From contig JAFBAO010000051.1 of assembly GCA_019247715.1 (NCBI GenBank), positions 1 to 64,000 of the forward strand: DNA of 64,000 nt, given 5' to 3'. The notes below the pieces were generated by a model, which saw nothing but the letters and a program-made list of their open reading frames with translations, was not told the DNA's origin and did no database searches. This DNA comes from Caulobacteraceae bacterium. Its GTDB lineage: Bacteria; Pseudomonadota; Alphaproteobacteria; Caulobacterales; Caulobacteraceae. Of this stretch, positions 43,997-53,036 are shown piece after piece (positions within the stretch are counted from its first letter, which is position 1; every line of letters starts with the position of its first letter). The position numbers were made by a program, and so were the translations under genes.

Positions 43997-45376
43997 CGAG
44001 GGCCGCGGGCGGCGATAGGGAATCCGCGGTCTCGCCGCCGCGGGCGCGAATCCAGGCCGTGGACGCAGCGTGCGATAGGGTCGCCTGAGCGGGCTGGGGC
44101 GCGCCGGCGCCGCAACCAGCCGGGCGATCGGCTCGAACCCGAAACCCAGCGCCGCCATCAGCAAGGTGGTCTCGAAGTCCACCGACGCCGGCATCAGGCT
44201 CTCGAATGGGGTGCGCGAGAGCTGGAACACCACCAGGCCCAGGTAGAACGCCGCGACCAGCGACGGCTCGCGCACCGCCCGCCGCATCAGCCGTAGCAGC
44301 GCGAAGAGGAAGACCGCCAGCGTCAGGACGGCGCCGACCCAGCCGAAATGGATCAGCAGCTCGATCAGGGTGTTGTGGAAATTGAACCCCATCCGGGTCC
44401 CCACGTGGGCGTATTGCCAGATGCCCTCGGCGTCCAGATCGCCCTGAACCCAGAAGGCCTCGAACCCGCGACCGAACATCGGCCGCTCACGGACGAAATC
44501 CATGGCCCGGTACCAGAGGTAGCTGCGCCCGGTGAGGGTCGGATCCTTGTGGAAAAGGTTCAGGGCCTCGGCGGTGACGCTGTTGGCGAAGGCGTAGCCG
44601 AACATCCCGCCGGCGAGGAGCAGAAGGGCGAGGACCGCGCACACGACGCCGCGATTGCGTGGCCGGAAAGCTCCCAGAGAGGCGACCACGAGCAGCGTCG
44701 CGGCCGCCAGGGTGAAGGCGATGACGGCGCCGGCCGACCGCGAGAGGTAGACCATCAGAACTCCGATCGCCGCCAGGCCGAGCGCGGCGATGACGCCGGC
44801 CCAGAAGCGCCTGCGGAGCGAACAGGTCAGCAGGAAGACCGACAACAGCGCGCCGAGCGCCGCCGTCATGCCCAGCAGGTTCTTGCCCTCGTTGAGGCCG
44901 GTGAACGCCGTCTCGCCGCCGCTCATCGCCGAGCCCACCGTCACCGAATGGCCGAGCGTCAGGGAGACGAGGAGGTAGAGGCCGAACGCCCCGCAGGCGC
45001 CGGCCAGCAGCGCCGCCGGCCGCCGGCTCGCCGACATCAGAAGGCCGCCCGCCACGGTCATCACCAGCTCCAAGGCGTGCTTGAGCGTGACGTCCGGGTG
45101 GTCGGACCAGATGAGCGAAGCGAGCGCATAGGCCGGGATCAGCAGCAGCGCCCAGCGTCGCGCGAAGATCGCGACGGCCTCGCGCCGCCGAATCCACCCG
45201 TAGCCGAGGACGGCCGCGAACGACATCGCCGGCCCCGCCGTGGTCAGCTGCGGAACGAACAGCAGCGGCAGCAGGATCGCGAAGGCGGCGAGCGCCTCGA
45301 AGACCCCGGAAGTCCAAAACACTGTTGGCGCGCCCGTCTGCGACGGCGCTGCGGCGGCTGGTGTGGCGGCGACCAA
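43979..45376 (-). CDS. ExoQ-type exopolysaccharide polymerase (Wzy/O-antigen ligase family)
   Basis: This 465-residue multi-pass protein has about eleven transmembrane helices and a large periplasmic loop with the family motif PTLTGRSYLWYRAMDFVRERP and MFGRGFEAFW (both as landmarks). This is the wzy_C/ExoQ family that polymerises lipid-linked repeat units on the periplasmic side. The C-terminus is a basic, Pro-rich tail. The frame opens with a TTG at 45376; an internal start is possible. It is the only locus gene besides exoY and the GH16 gene placed on the minus strand. Confidence 0.87.
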   Translation of the reverse strand: MVAATPAAAAPSQTGAPTVFWTSGVFEALAAFAILLPLLFVPQLTTAGPAMSFAAVLGYGWIRRREAVAIFARRWALLLIPAYALASLIWSDHPDVTLKHALELVMTVAGGLLMSASRRPAALLAGACGAFGLYLLVSLTLGHSVTVGSAMSGGETAFTGLNEGKNLLGMTAALGALLSVFLLTCSLRRRFWAGVIAALGLAAIGVLMVYLSRSAGAVIAFTLAAATLLVVASLGAFRPRNRGVVCAVLALLLLAGGMFGYAFANSVTAEALNLFHKDPTLTGRSYLWYRAMDFVRERPMFGRGFEAFWVQGDLDAEGIWQYAHVGTRMGFNFHNTLIELLIHFGWVGAVLTLAVFLFALLRLMRRAVREPSLVAAFYLGLVVFQLSRTPFESLMPASVDFETTLLMAALGFGFEPIARLVAAPARPSPLRRPYRTLRPRPGFAPAAARPRIPYRRPRPSLPAHR

Positions 45377-45548
45377 GTCGGGGACCCCTCGCAGAGCTTC
45401 GGCACGGCCTTAACTGCCCTCGCGAAGCCTGGTTCCTGCGCACGGGAACGCAGACGCGGCCAGCGGAGTTTTAGCCAAACGGAGGGACCCGGCCGCCGGC
45501 GGCGCTGACGGCGGTCGGGTTCCGAGTCGGCTTTTCGGGAGGCCTCCG

Positions 45549-46256
45549 ATGAAAACACGGCTGGAGCGGGCGCCGATCGCGGGCGCCTTGGCCGTCTTCC
45601 TGCTTCTGCTGCTGGCCGCCCGGCCTGCGGAGGCGGGCGATCCGGCGCCGCCGTCGATGGTCAGTCCGACGACCCTCAACACCACTTCGGCCTCGTCGGT
45701 CTCGGCGGACTACAAGATCGGACCCGACGACCAGCTGGACGTCAACGTCTTCCAGATCGGCGACCTCAGCCGCACCGTGCAGGTGGATTCCGGGGGCAAG
45801 ATCCTGCTGCCGCTGATCGGCCAGATGAACGCCACCGGCCGCACGGCCGGGGAGCTCTCGCAGGACATCGCCGCCGAGCTTAGAAAGAAATACGTGAAGA
45901 ACCCGCTGGTCACCGTCACCGTGAAGGATGCGGCCAGCCAGAGGGTCACGGTGGACGGCTCGGTGCTCGCGCCGGGGATCTATCCCTTGCCCGGCCCCAC
46001 CACCCTCATGCAGGCGATCGCCCTCGCCAAGGGGACCGATCCGAAGACGGCGCAGGAGCACAAGGTGTCGTTGTACCGGCTGGTCGACGGGACGCGGTAC
46101 GGTACGACTTACGATCTGGCGGCCATCCGCGCGGGGCGCGCGCCCGATCCGCAAGTCTACGGCCGCGACATCATCATCGTGCCGGGCTCCGGGATGAAGA
46201 CTCTCTGGCACGAGTTCTTGAACGTGGCGCCGATCATTGCCTGGGCGCATCCCTAG
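45549..46256 (+). CDS. Outer-membrane polysaccharide export protein (OPX; ExoF/Wza-like, short form)
   Basis: The 235-residue protein has a Sec signal peptide (residues 1-29, ending PAEAG) and the Poly_export domain (DYKIGPDDQLDVNVFQIGDLSRTVQVDS) followed by a SLBB-type domain (VTVDGSVLAPGIYPLPGPTTLMQAIALA). No lipobox cysteine is present and the protein is much shorter than Wza, like ExoF-class proteins. These act with the co-polymerase to guide polymer through the periplasm and outer membrane. A GGGAGG site precedes the ATG. The 259-base gap to the next gene contains no recognised feature. Confidence 0.92.
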   Translation: MKTRLERAPIAGALAVFLLLLLAARPAEAGDPAPPSMVSPTTLNTTSASSVSADYKIGPDDQLDVNVFQIGDLSRTVQVDSGGKILLPLIGQMNATGRTAGELSQDIAAELRKKYVKNPLVTVTVKDAASQRVTVDGSVLAPGIYPLPGPTTLMQAIALAKGTDPKTAQEHKVSLYRLVDGTRYGTTYDLAAIRAGRAPDPQVYGRDIIIVPGSGMKTLWHEFLNVAPIIAWAHP

Positions 46257-46515
46257 CGGCGATGGAGGGATCGAAGGCTCTCACTGCGCTTTTCTTATGG
46301 GGGGTGGAAGACGCGCGTGCGGAACCAACCCGCACTGTTCGGGGTTTCGCAAGCGAGGCCGCAGACCTTGGTCGAGCGACGGCGCCTGGGGTCGCCGGAG
46401 TCGAACGAGGGGGGGCCGGGAGACCTTCCCGACTATCCAGAGGCGCGTAGCGATCGCCGATCCAGCCAGTCGCAACAGGTCGCTCTAGAGGTATTCGAGC
46501 AGTATCGGGACGAGC

Positions 46516-48726
46516 ATGACCAGTCTAATCGCAAGCCCGCCGCAGCTGCCCGCCGAACGCGAGGCGCACCTTCCGGCTCCCGTCAACGAGGGACCGCGAG
46601 CCCGAGAGATAATCGGAATCATCCTGCAACGGCTTTGGCTGGCGCTGGGGGTCGGCTTCGTGGCGGCGTTGCTGGTCCTCGTGATGCTGTGGCGGATGAC
46701 GCCGACCTATGTCGCCACGGGCTCGGTGATGATCGAGCCGAAGCGCGAGAACCTGGCGAAGACCAACACCTCCGAGAACGACCAGGGCCTGCCGCCGGAC
46801 ACCAGCGCGATCGACAGCCAGGTCGAGGTCCTGAAATCGCCGGCGCTGGCCGAGGCGGTGACCCGCAGGCTCAAGCTCTACGACGACCCTGAGTTCAATT
46901 CGGCCGCGCGCGGGCCGGGTCCGTCGCCGGCGCCGAGCTCTGTAGACGTGGCGCGGGTGGCGCAGAACGTGCTCGGCCACACCCGGATCAAGCGGGTCGG
47001 CCTGACCTACGTCGTGAACGTGGGCTTCGCCGCCCACACGCCGCTGAAGGCCGAGCGGATCGCCAACGCCTACATGGACACCTATCTCCAGCGCCAGCTG
47101 GACGACAAGATCGCGGCGGTGACCAAGGCCAACACCGACCTTGGCGGCCAGGTCGAGCGCCTGCGCGAGGAGGACGAGGCCGCTCAGGCGCGCCTCGCCC
47201 AGTACAAGATCGACCACAACCTGTTCAGCGCCCAGGGCGCGACCATGGCCGAGCAGGAGGTCTCCAATCTCAACCAGCAGATCGCCCAGGCGCGGGCCGA
47301 TGCGGCTGAGAAGCAGGCGCGGCTCGATGCGGCGATGTCGCAGGTTCGTCGCGGCGGCGGCGGCGCCGACGTCGGCGCGGCGGTGGTCAACGACACCATC
47401 CGGGCGCTGCGCCAGCAGGAGGCCGAGAAGAGCCAGCAGCTCGCCCAGCTGCAGGCGATCTTCCAGCCCGAATATCCCGAGGTCCAGAAGACCCAGGCCG
47501 AGTTGAACGACATCCGGACCCAGATCCAGGCGGAGCTGAACCGGATCCTCTCGAGCGTCCACGCGGACGCCCAGGCCTCCGCCCAGAGGGAAGGCTCGCT
47601 CATCGGGAGCCGCGGCTCCGCGCAAGGCGGCCTCGTCGCCAACAACAAGGCCGAGGTGGGGATGCTGGCGCTGCAGCAACGCGCCGACGCCGCCAAACAG
47701 ATCTACGAGGCCTACCTCAACCGCGCGAATCTCCTCGCTTCCGAGGGCTCCCTCCAGCAGTCCGACGCGGTCGTCACCTCCCTGGCCGCCCTGCCGCTGA
47801 AGCCGACCTCGCCCAACATGCGGATCGGGGCCGCGCTGGCGATCCTGCTCGGCCTCCTCGCCGGCGGCTTTGCGGTGTTCGTCACCGAAATGTGGGATCG
47901 GCGGCTGCGCAGCCGCGGCGACGTCGAGGCGAGGCTGGGCGTGCCGTTCGCCGGGGTCATTCCCCAGGTCCCGGCCAGGGCGATGTTCAGCCGCCAGGAC
48001 AACCGCAGCCAGATCGCCAAGATCGCCAAGGGCCTCATCGAAAGCCCCTACTCCAGCTTCGCCGAGAGCTTCCGCAACCTGCGCGCCTTCCTCACCTATT
48101 CCGACAGCGCTCCGAACGCCAAGGTGCTCGGCGTCACCTCCTCCGTCCCGCGCGAGGGCAAGACCATCTCCTCCCTCTGCCTGGCGCGAACGCTCGCCTT
48201 CAGCGGCGCGCGCGTGGTGGTGATCGACTGCGACCTGCGCAAGCGAGGGCTCTCGCAGCTCACCGGCCACCGTCCCGTCGGCCTGGTCGAGGTGATCCAG
48301 GGCAAGGCCAAGCTGGACGAGGCGCTCATCTGCGATCGGCCGTCGGGCGCCTGGATCCTGCCGTCGGCGCCGATGACCACGCTGCCCCACGATCTGTTCT
48401 CCGACCCGGGGACGGATCGGCTGTTCGAGAACCTCGCCCCGCATTTCGACCAGATCATCCTCGAGCTGCCCCCCGTGCTGGGGCTGGCGGACGCGCGGAT
48501 CCTTGCCGCCAAGGCCGACCGCGTCCTCTACCTCATCCAGTGGAACAAGACGCCGGCCCGGACCGCGCAGTCGGGGCTGGACGTGCTGCATGAGCTCGGC
48601 GCCAACGTGGTGGGGGCCGCGCTCACCCAGGTCAACATCCGCCAGCAGGCCCGGTACGGCTACTGCGACAGCAGCGACTACTTCAGCTACTTCACGCAGT
48701 ACTACATGGTCCCGGACGGACGTTAG
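46516..48726 (+). CDS. exoP: Polysaccharide co-polymerase with C-terminal BY-kinase domain (ExoP/Wzc-like)
   Basis: This 736-residue protein has an N-terminal transmembrane helix (about residues 38-58), a periplasmic Wzz domain with long coiled coils, a second helix near residues 435-458, and a cytoplasmic bacterial tyrosine-kinase domain. The kinase has Walker A VPREGKT (K549), Walker A' VVVIDCDLRKRG and the Walker B-like ILELPPVLG. A tyrosine cluster closes the chain (YGYCDSSDYFSYFTQYY). It controls chain length and export, and autophosphorylation of the tyrosine cluster regulates oligomerisation. The kinase is fused, as in ExoP, rather than separate. Confidence 0.93.
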   Translation: MTSLIASPPQLPAEREAHLPAPVNEGPRAREIIGIILQRLWLALGVGFVAALLVLVMLWRMTPTYVATGSVMIEPKRENLAKTNTSENDQGLPPDTSAIDSQVEVLKSPALAEAVTRRLKLYDDPEFNSAARGPGPSPAPSSVDVARVAQNVLGHTRIKRVGLTYVVNVGFAAHTPLKAERIANAYMDTYLQRQLDDKIAAVTKANTDLGGQVERLREEDEAAQARLAQYKIDHNLFSAQGATMAEQEVSNLNQQIAQARADAAEKQARLDAAMSQVRRGGGGADVGAAVVNDTIRALRQQEAEKSQQLAQLQAIFQPEYPEVQKTQAELNDIRTQIQAELNRILSSVHADAQASAQREGSLIGSRGSAQGGLVANNKAEVGMLALQQRADAAKQIYEAYLNRANLLASEGSLQQSDAVVTSLAALPLKPTSPNMRIGAALAILLGLLAGGFAVFVTEMWDRRLRSRGDVEARLGVPFAGVIPQVPARAMFSRQDNRSQIAKIAKGLIESPYSSFAESFRNLRAFLTYSDSAPNAKVLGVTSSVPREGKTISSLCLARTLAFSGARVVVIDCDLRKRGLSQLTGHRPVGLVEVIQGKAKLDEALICDRPSGAWILPSAPMTTLPHDLFSDPGTDRLFENLAPHFDQIILELPPVLGLADARILAAKADRVLYLIQWNKTPARTAQSGLDVLHELGANVVGAALTQVNIRQQARYGYCDSSDYFSYFTQYYMVPDGR

Positions 48727-48737
48727 CCGGCCGCCCG

Positions 48738-49637
48738 ATGCCGGAGCTGAGCTTCCAACACCGACGCAGGATGCGCGCCTTCGGCCTCGCCGGCGGCGGG
48801 GCGGCCGCGGTGGCGGCGCTGCTTCTGGCGGCGCTGATCGCCCTCACGGCCGGTCCGCGGCCCAGCCTCGCCCAGGCCTCGGCGCCGCTCTTGCGCGCCC
48901 CGGACGGCAGGGCGCTCGCCATGACCTTCGAGGCCGATTTCCGAAGGCCGCAGGACGCCCCCGGGCGAAGCCGCCTCTGGCGGACGACCTACGGCGACGG
49001 CCACGACAACGGGCCCAGCCAGCGCAACATCTCCAGCAACCACGAGCTGCAGGTCTACATCGATCCCGATTATGCGGCCGAACTCAATCCGCTCGCCGTC
49101 CGCGACGGGGTGCTCGAGATCACCGCCCGCCCCACTCCAGAGATCCAGGCGGCGAAGCTCTGGGGCTTTCGCTACATCTCGGGCCTGATCACCACCCAGC
49201 CCTCGTTCGCCCAGCGGTACGGCTATTTCGAGATCAGCGCCCGGCTGCCGCAGGGCAAGGGCCTGTGGCCGGCGCTCTGGATGTTGCCGGCCGACATGAC
49301 CTGGCCGCCCGAGATCGACATCATGGAGAGCATCGGCGATCCGCTGACCGCCTACATGTCCGTGCACGGCAAGGCCGCGAGCCCCTACACCAAACAGGTG
49401 ACGCTGGCCGACAGGGGCTTCCACACCTACGCCGTCAGCTGGGATGCGCGCGAGCTCGTCTGGTACGTCGACGGGGCCGAGGTGTCGCGTCAGCCCACCC
49501 CGCCGGACATGGACAAACCGATGTACCTGCTGGCCAACCTGGCGGTGGGCGGGATCTGGCCCGGGGCGCCGGACGAGGCGACCCGCTTTCCCGCCACATT
49601 CGCGATCCGCTACATTCGGGCCTACAAGTTCGCCTGA
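48738..49637 (+). CDS. GH16 endoglycanase with N-terminal signal/anchor (ExoK-like)
   Basis: The 299-residue protein has an arginine-containing N-terminus with a hydrophobic stretch at about residues 14-38 (FGLAGGGAAAVAALLLAALIAL) and a possible cleavage site at LAQA. The GH16 domain follows with WPALWMLPADMTWPPEIDIMESIG, where E192 and E197 are the catalytic pair, and FHTYAVSWDARELVWYVDG. It begins 11 bases after the co-polymerase gene. S. meliloti ExoK is a Sec-exported GH16 enzyme that cleaves nascent succinoglycan to control molecular weight, so a similar role is likely. Its catalytic domain is closely related in layout to the GH16 at 35767-37065, which lacks a signal peptide. Confidence 0.9.
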   Translation: MPELSFQHRRRMRAFGLAGGGAAAVAALLLAALIALTAGPRPSLAQASAPLLRAPDGRALAMTFEADFRRPQDAPGRSRLWRTTYGDGHDNGPSQRNISSNHELQVYIDPDYAAELNPLAVRDGVLEITARPTPEIQAAKLWGFRYISGLITTQPSFAQRYGYFEISARLPQGKGLWPALWMLPADMTWPPEIDIMESIGDPLTAYMSVHGKAASPYTKQVTLADRGFHTYAVSWDARELVWYVDGAEVSRQPTPPDMDKPMYLLANLAVGGIWPGAPDEATRFPATFAIRYIRAYKFA

Positions 49638-49660
49638 GCGGAGCGGCTTGCCCGAGCGGT

Positions 49661-49891
49661 CTAGGCAGGGCCCGGGCTGGGCGTCCAGCGCGGCTCGCCC
49701 TGCTCGAGGGGCTCGCTCTCGCCCCGGCGGGTGCGCTGAAGCCGCCGGCGTGCGCGCCGGGCCGCCATGATCGCCGCCTTCTTGGCGGCCGCCTTGGTGA
49801 AGGCGAAGCCGCTGGCGACGCGCCCGCCGTCCTCGTGCACGCGCCAGCGCCAGGTTTGCGGCAGCCGGCTTTTCCTCACGCTGTAAAGCAT
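49661..49891 (-). CDS. Small basic hypothetical protein (76 residues)
   Basis: The frame encodes MLYSVRKSRLPQTWRWRVHE followed by DGGRVASGFAFTKAAAKKAA and an Arg-rich helix. The segment WRWRVHEDGGRVASGFA with TKAAAKKAA looks like small alphaproteobacterial proteins of unknown role with an N-terminal Trp-rich strand pair. There is no strong ribosome-binding site, and the frame extends further upstream to 50110. The ATG at 49891 is chosen because upstream residues overlap the MFS gene start and lose bias. Function unknown. Confidence 0.5.
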   Translation of the reverse strand: MLYSVRKSRLPQTWRWRVHEDGGRVASGFAFTKAAAKKAAIMAARRARRRLQRTRRGESEPLEQGEPRWTPSPGPA

Positions 49892-50096
49892 CGGCAGGCC
49901 ACCCGAGCGCCAGCGCCCCAGACCATAACCATCGCGGCGCCGGATCGTTCCGCCGCGCAAGGGCGGGCCCGTCGTCGCGGAGGCGAAGCTGCGCATGCGT
50001 CTTGAGAGGCGGGCAGAGTCTGTTACGACGACGCCGTCAGCCTGCCTTCGCCGCGCGCGGAGCGGGCGCTCCTGGTGGCGAGGAAACCTGAGGGCC

Positions 50097-51428
50097 GTGG
50101 ATAACGCCATCGATCTTGGGCGTCCGGAGCCTCTCGAAGCCCCCTCGTCCTCGGAGCTCGAGGCGGAGGCCGCCTACGAGCGGTTCGTCTGGGCGAACCT
50201 ACCCCGAAATTTCGCCGGCCACTTCATCCACGGCATGCTGGGAATGACCGGGTTCCGGTTGTTCAACGCCCCCACCTTCCTGCCCGCCTATCTGCTGCAG
50301 CTCACCCATTCGCCGTTCCTGGTGGCTTCCGGCCAAGCGCTTCAGCAGATGGGCGGCGTGGTTTCGCCGGTGGTGGGCGCGACGGTCATCGAGCATCGCA
50401 AGAAGGTGCTGCCGGTCTCGATGCTGATGGGCACCTTGATGCGCCTGCCGATCCTCGGGATCGCGATCGCCGGCTGGACGCTCGCGGCCCACCCGGGGGC
50501 GGAGGCCGCGACGATCCTGGCCTTCCTCTTCCTGATGGGACTCTTCTCCGGGGCCCAGCAGGTGGCCTTCCAGATGCTGCTGGCCAAGGTGATCCCCATC
50601 CGGCGTCGCGGCCGCCTGCAGGCGCTCAGGAACGCGGCCGGCGGCGCGGTCGCGGCGTGCCTCGCCTGGGCGGCCGGACACTACCTGATCCAGGGCGACA
50701 TGTTCGGCAACGGTTATTCGACCACCTTCCTGCTCGCATTCCTGCTGACCAGCGCCGGCCTCTCCGCGGTGCGGCTTCTGGTGCGCGAGCCCGAGCCTCC
50801 GACGTTGCGTCCGAAACGGCGGCTGCGCGACCGGGTGCGCGACTTCCCCGGCCTGCTCGCCGCCGACCGCGACTACCGATACTTCATGGTGGCCCAGACC
50901 TGCGCCGTGACCGGCCGCATCGCGGCGCCTTTCTACATCCTCTACGCGGCCCATGTGATGGAGCTCTCGGGCAAGAACCTGGGCCTGGCGACCTTCGCCT
51001 TCCTGGGCGCCGATACGGTGACCAACATCATCTGGGGCTTCATGGGCGACCGCTGGGGCTTCCGCTCCACCTTCGTGGGCGCGCTGGGCCTGTGGATCGC
51101 CGCCACCGTCCTCTTGATCGTGGCGCCCAGCATGGCGCTCGTGCTGCTCGCCTTCTTTGGCCTGGGTTCGGCCCAGTCGGGCTTCCTGATGAGCTCCCAG
51201 ACCATGGTCTTGGAGTTCGGCGCTCGCGACGACGTGCCGATGCGGCTCGCCCTTTCCTCGACGGCTCAGGGCCTGATGTCCACGCTCGGCCCCCTGGTCG
51301 GGGGGGTGGTGGCGGCGTCGTTCGGCTACCTGCCGGTGTTCTGGATCTCGATCGCGTTCGAGGCGATGGCGCTTTGTATTCTCGTCACCCGCGTGCGCGA
51401 GCCGCGCTTCAGGCGCGCCGAGGCTTGA
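50097..51428 (+). CDS. MFS transporter
   Basis: This membrane protein of 443 residues has about twelve hydrophobic segments. Major-facilitator features include MLLAKVIPIRRRGRLQALRN between helices 4 and 5 and the A-like loop WGFMGDRWGFRSTF between the first helices of the second half (GDRWGFR corresponds to the GxxxDrxGrr motif). The substrate is unknown. It is downstream of the exopolysaccharide locus but in a separate unit, and it does not resemble Wzx flippases. The GTG start at 50097 is preceded by GAGGAAA; a more distal start at 49995 would give an Arg-rich leader. Confidence 0.85.
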   Translation: MDNAIDLGRPEPLEAPSSSELEAEAAYERFVWANLPRNFAGHFIHGMLGMTGFRLFNAPTFLPAYLLQLTHSPFLVASGQALQQMGGVVSPVVGATVIEHRKKVLPVSMLMGTLMRLPILGIAIAGWTLAAHPGAEAATILAFLFLMGLFSGAQQVAFQMLLAKVIPIRRRGRLQALRNAAGGAVAACLAWAAGHYLIQGDMFGNGYSTTFLLAFLLTSAGLSAVRLLVREPEPPTLRPKRRLRDRVRDFPGLLAADRDYRYFMVAQTCAVTGRIAAPFYILYAAHVMELSGKNLGLATFAFLGADTVTNIIWGFMGDRWGFRSTFVGALGLWIAATVLLIVAPSMALVLLAFFGLGSAQSGFLMSSQTMVLEFGARDDVPMRLALSSTAQGLMSTLGPLVGGVVAASFGYLPVFWISIAFEAMALCILVTRVREPRFRRAEA

Positions 51429-51443
51429 TCCGGCGGCCGCGCC

Positions 51444-52268
51444 TCAGCCGGCGATCGGGGGTTTGAAGAGGCCGGCCGGCGAGGCGGTGAAGACCTCGAC
51501 GCCGGTCTCGGTGACGCCCACCGTGTGCTCGCACTGGGCGGAAAGCGACTTGTCGCGGGTGACCGCCGTCCAGCCGTCGGCCAGCAGCTTCACCTGATGC
51601 TTGCCGAGGTTCACCATCGGCTCGATGGTGAAGAACATCCCGGGCTTCAGCACCGGTCCGGTTCCGGCTCGGCCGTAGTGCAGGATGTTCGGCGCGTCGT
51701 GGAACACCCGCCCGACGCCGTGCCCGCAGAAGTCGCGCACCACGCTGCAGCGCTGAGCCTCCACATAGGCCTGGATCGCCGCGCCGATGTCGCCGACACC
51801 CGCGCCCGGCTTCACGGCCGCCAGCCCCTGGGCGAGGGCTTCGTAGGTGACGTCCACCAGCCGCCGCGCCCGGGCCGAGACCTCGCCGACCCCGTACATC
51901 CGCGACGTGTCGCCGTGCCAGCCGTCGACGATCACGGTGACGTCGATGTTGACGATGTCGCCCTCGCGCAGGGTCCTGGGCCCCGGTATGCCGTGGCAGA
52001 CCACGTGGTTGGGCGAGATGCAGAGGGTGTGGCCGTAGCCTTTGTAGAAGAGGCAGGCGGGTAGGGCGCCGGCGTCCAGGACGAACTCGCGGGCCAGCCG
52101 GTCGAGATCCTCGGTCACCACCCCGGGGCGCACCTCGGGGACCAGCATGTCGAGGCACTCCGCCGCCAGCTGGCCGGCCCGCCGCATGCCCTCGAACGCC
52201 TCGGCGGCATGGAGCTTGACGGCGCCGGTGCGCATCGAAGCTTCCAGCGCGTCGTCGACAAAGGCCAT
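51444..52268 (-). CDS. map: Methionine aminopeptidase, type I
   Basis: This 274-residue protein is a type I methionine aminopeptidase. Metal ligands are present in NIDVTVIVDGWHGDTSRMY (two Asp), CGHGVGRVFHDAPN (His), FFTIEPM (Glu) and CEHTVGV (Glu). It removes N-terminal methionine from nascent proteins. The first 20 residues are a slightly longer N-terminus than in E. coli. The sfsA gene ends three bases upstream of its start, so the two are likely cotranscribed. Confidence 0.96.
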   Translation of the reverse strand: MAFVDDALEASMRTGAVKLHAAEAFEGMRRAGQLAAECLDMLVPEVRPGVVTEDLDRLAREFVLDAGALPACLFYKGYGHTLCISPNHVVCHGIPGPRTLREGDIVNIDVTVIVDGWHGDTSRMYGVGEVSARARRLVDVTYEALAQGLAAVKPGAGVGDIGAAIQAYVEAQRCSVVRDFCGHGVGRVFHDAPNILHYGRAGTGPVLKPGMFFTIEPMVNLGKHQVKLLADGWTAVTRDKSLSAQCEHTVGVTETGVEVFTASPAGLFKPPIAG

Positions 52269-52271
52269 GGT

Positions 52272-52988
52272 CTACTCCGGCAGGGGGGCGTCGGCCCAGG
52301 GAACGCGCCGCGCGATGCGGATCGCCTCGGGGCTTATGTCGCAACCATAGCACAAAACTTCAACACCGGCCGTCGCGGCCTGGGCGAGGCCCGCGGCGTA
52401 GGCCGGATCGAGGTCCGCGCAGGCGGCGAACCGGTCGCAGTCGGTGCGCTGGATCACGAAGAGCTGCACCGCCCGCGCGCCCTTGGCGGCCTCCGCCGTC
52501 AGCTCCCTCAGGTGCTTGGCCGAGCGGGCGGCGACGCAGTCCGGGAACTCGGCGAGGGTCCCGGCTCGGCGCAGGTGGCAGTTCTTCACCTCGACGAAGC
52601 AGGGCGCCCGTCCCGGGGCGCTGAGCAGGAAATCGACCCGGCTCGCGGTCCCGAACCTCACCTCCCGGCGATGCAGGGCGTAGCCCGCGAGCTCGGGGAT
52701 GGCTTCCTCGGCGAGGGCTTCGGCGACCAGGCGGTTGGGCGCCAGGGTGTTGACGCCCACCAGGCCGCCGTCGGCCTCCACCAGCTCCAAGGTCCAGCCG
52801 AGCTTTCGCTTCGCGCCGTCCGCCGCGGAGACCCAGACCCGCATCCCCGGGGTGTTCAGCCCGAGCATGGCCCCTGGGTTCGGGCAGTGGGTCACCACCT
52901 CGCGCCCGTCCTCCAGGAGGACGTCGGCGAAGAAGCGCTTGTAGCGCTGGACGAGGCGCCCGCGCGCCATCGGTTGCGGCAGAAGCAT
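52272..52988 (-). CDS. sfsA: SfsA (sugar fermentation stimulation protein homologue)
   Basis: The 238-residue protein matches SfsA throughout: [64 protein letters not shown], then the nuclease-like core VDFLL...[11 protein letters not shown] and [19 protein letters not shown]. SfsA proteins are predicted nucleic-acid-binding or nuclease-fold proteins associated with map in many alphaproteobacteria. The biochemical role is unclear. The start at 52988 is divergent from the CinA-type gene with under 50 bases between them. Confidence 0.93.
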   Translation of the reverse strand: MLLPQPMARGRLVQRYKRFFADVLLEDGREVVTHCPNPGAMLGLNTPGMRVWVSAADGAKRKLGWTLELVEADGGLVGVNTLAPNRLVAEALAEEAIPELAGYALHRREVRFGTASRVDFLLSAPGRAPCFVEVKNCHLRRAGTLAEFPDCVAARSAKHLRELTAEAAKGARAVQLFVIQRTDCDRFAACADLDPAYAAGLAQAATAGVEVLCYGCDISPEAIRIARRVPWADAPLPE

Positions 52989-53036
52989 GGGCAGCCTATG
53001 CCGTCGAACATCCTCCTGCGTCCAGGCCCCGAGACC

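Noticed and set aside
45430..45465. GGAAC-N17-AGTT upstream of the OPX gene as a general-stress (EcfG) promoter
   Set aside because: The -35 element matches, but the -10 part differs from the CGTT consensus and such partial matches are common by chance in this composition.
50097..51428. MFS transporter as the missing lipid-linked oligosaccharide flippase
   Set aside because: Its sequence features are of the major facilitator superfamily, not the MOP (Wzx) exporters. The idea is kept only as a speculative note.
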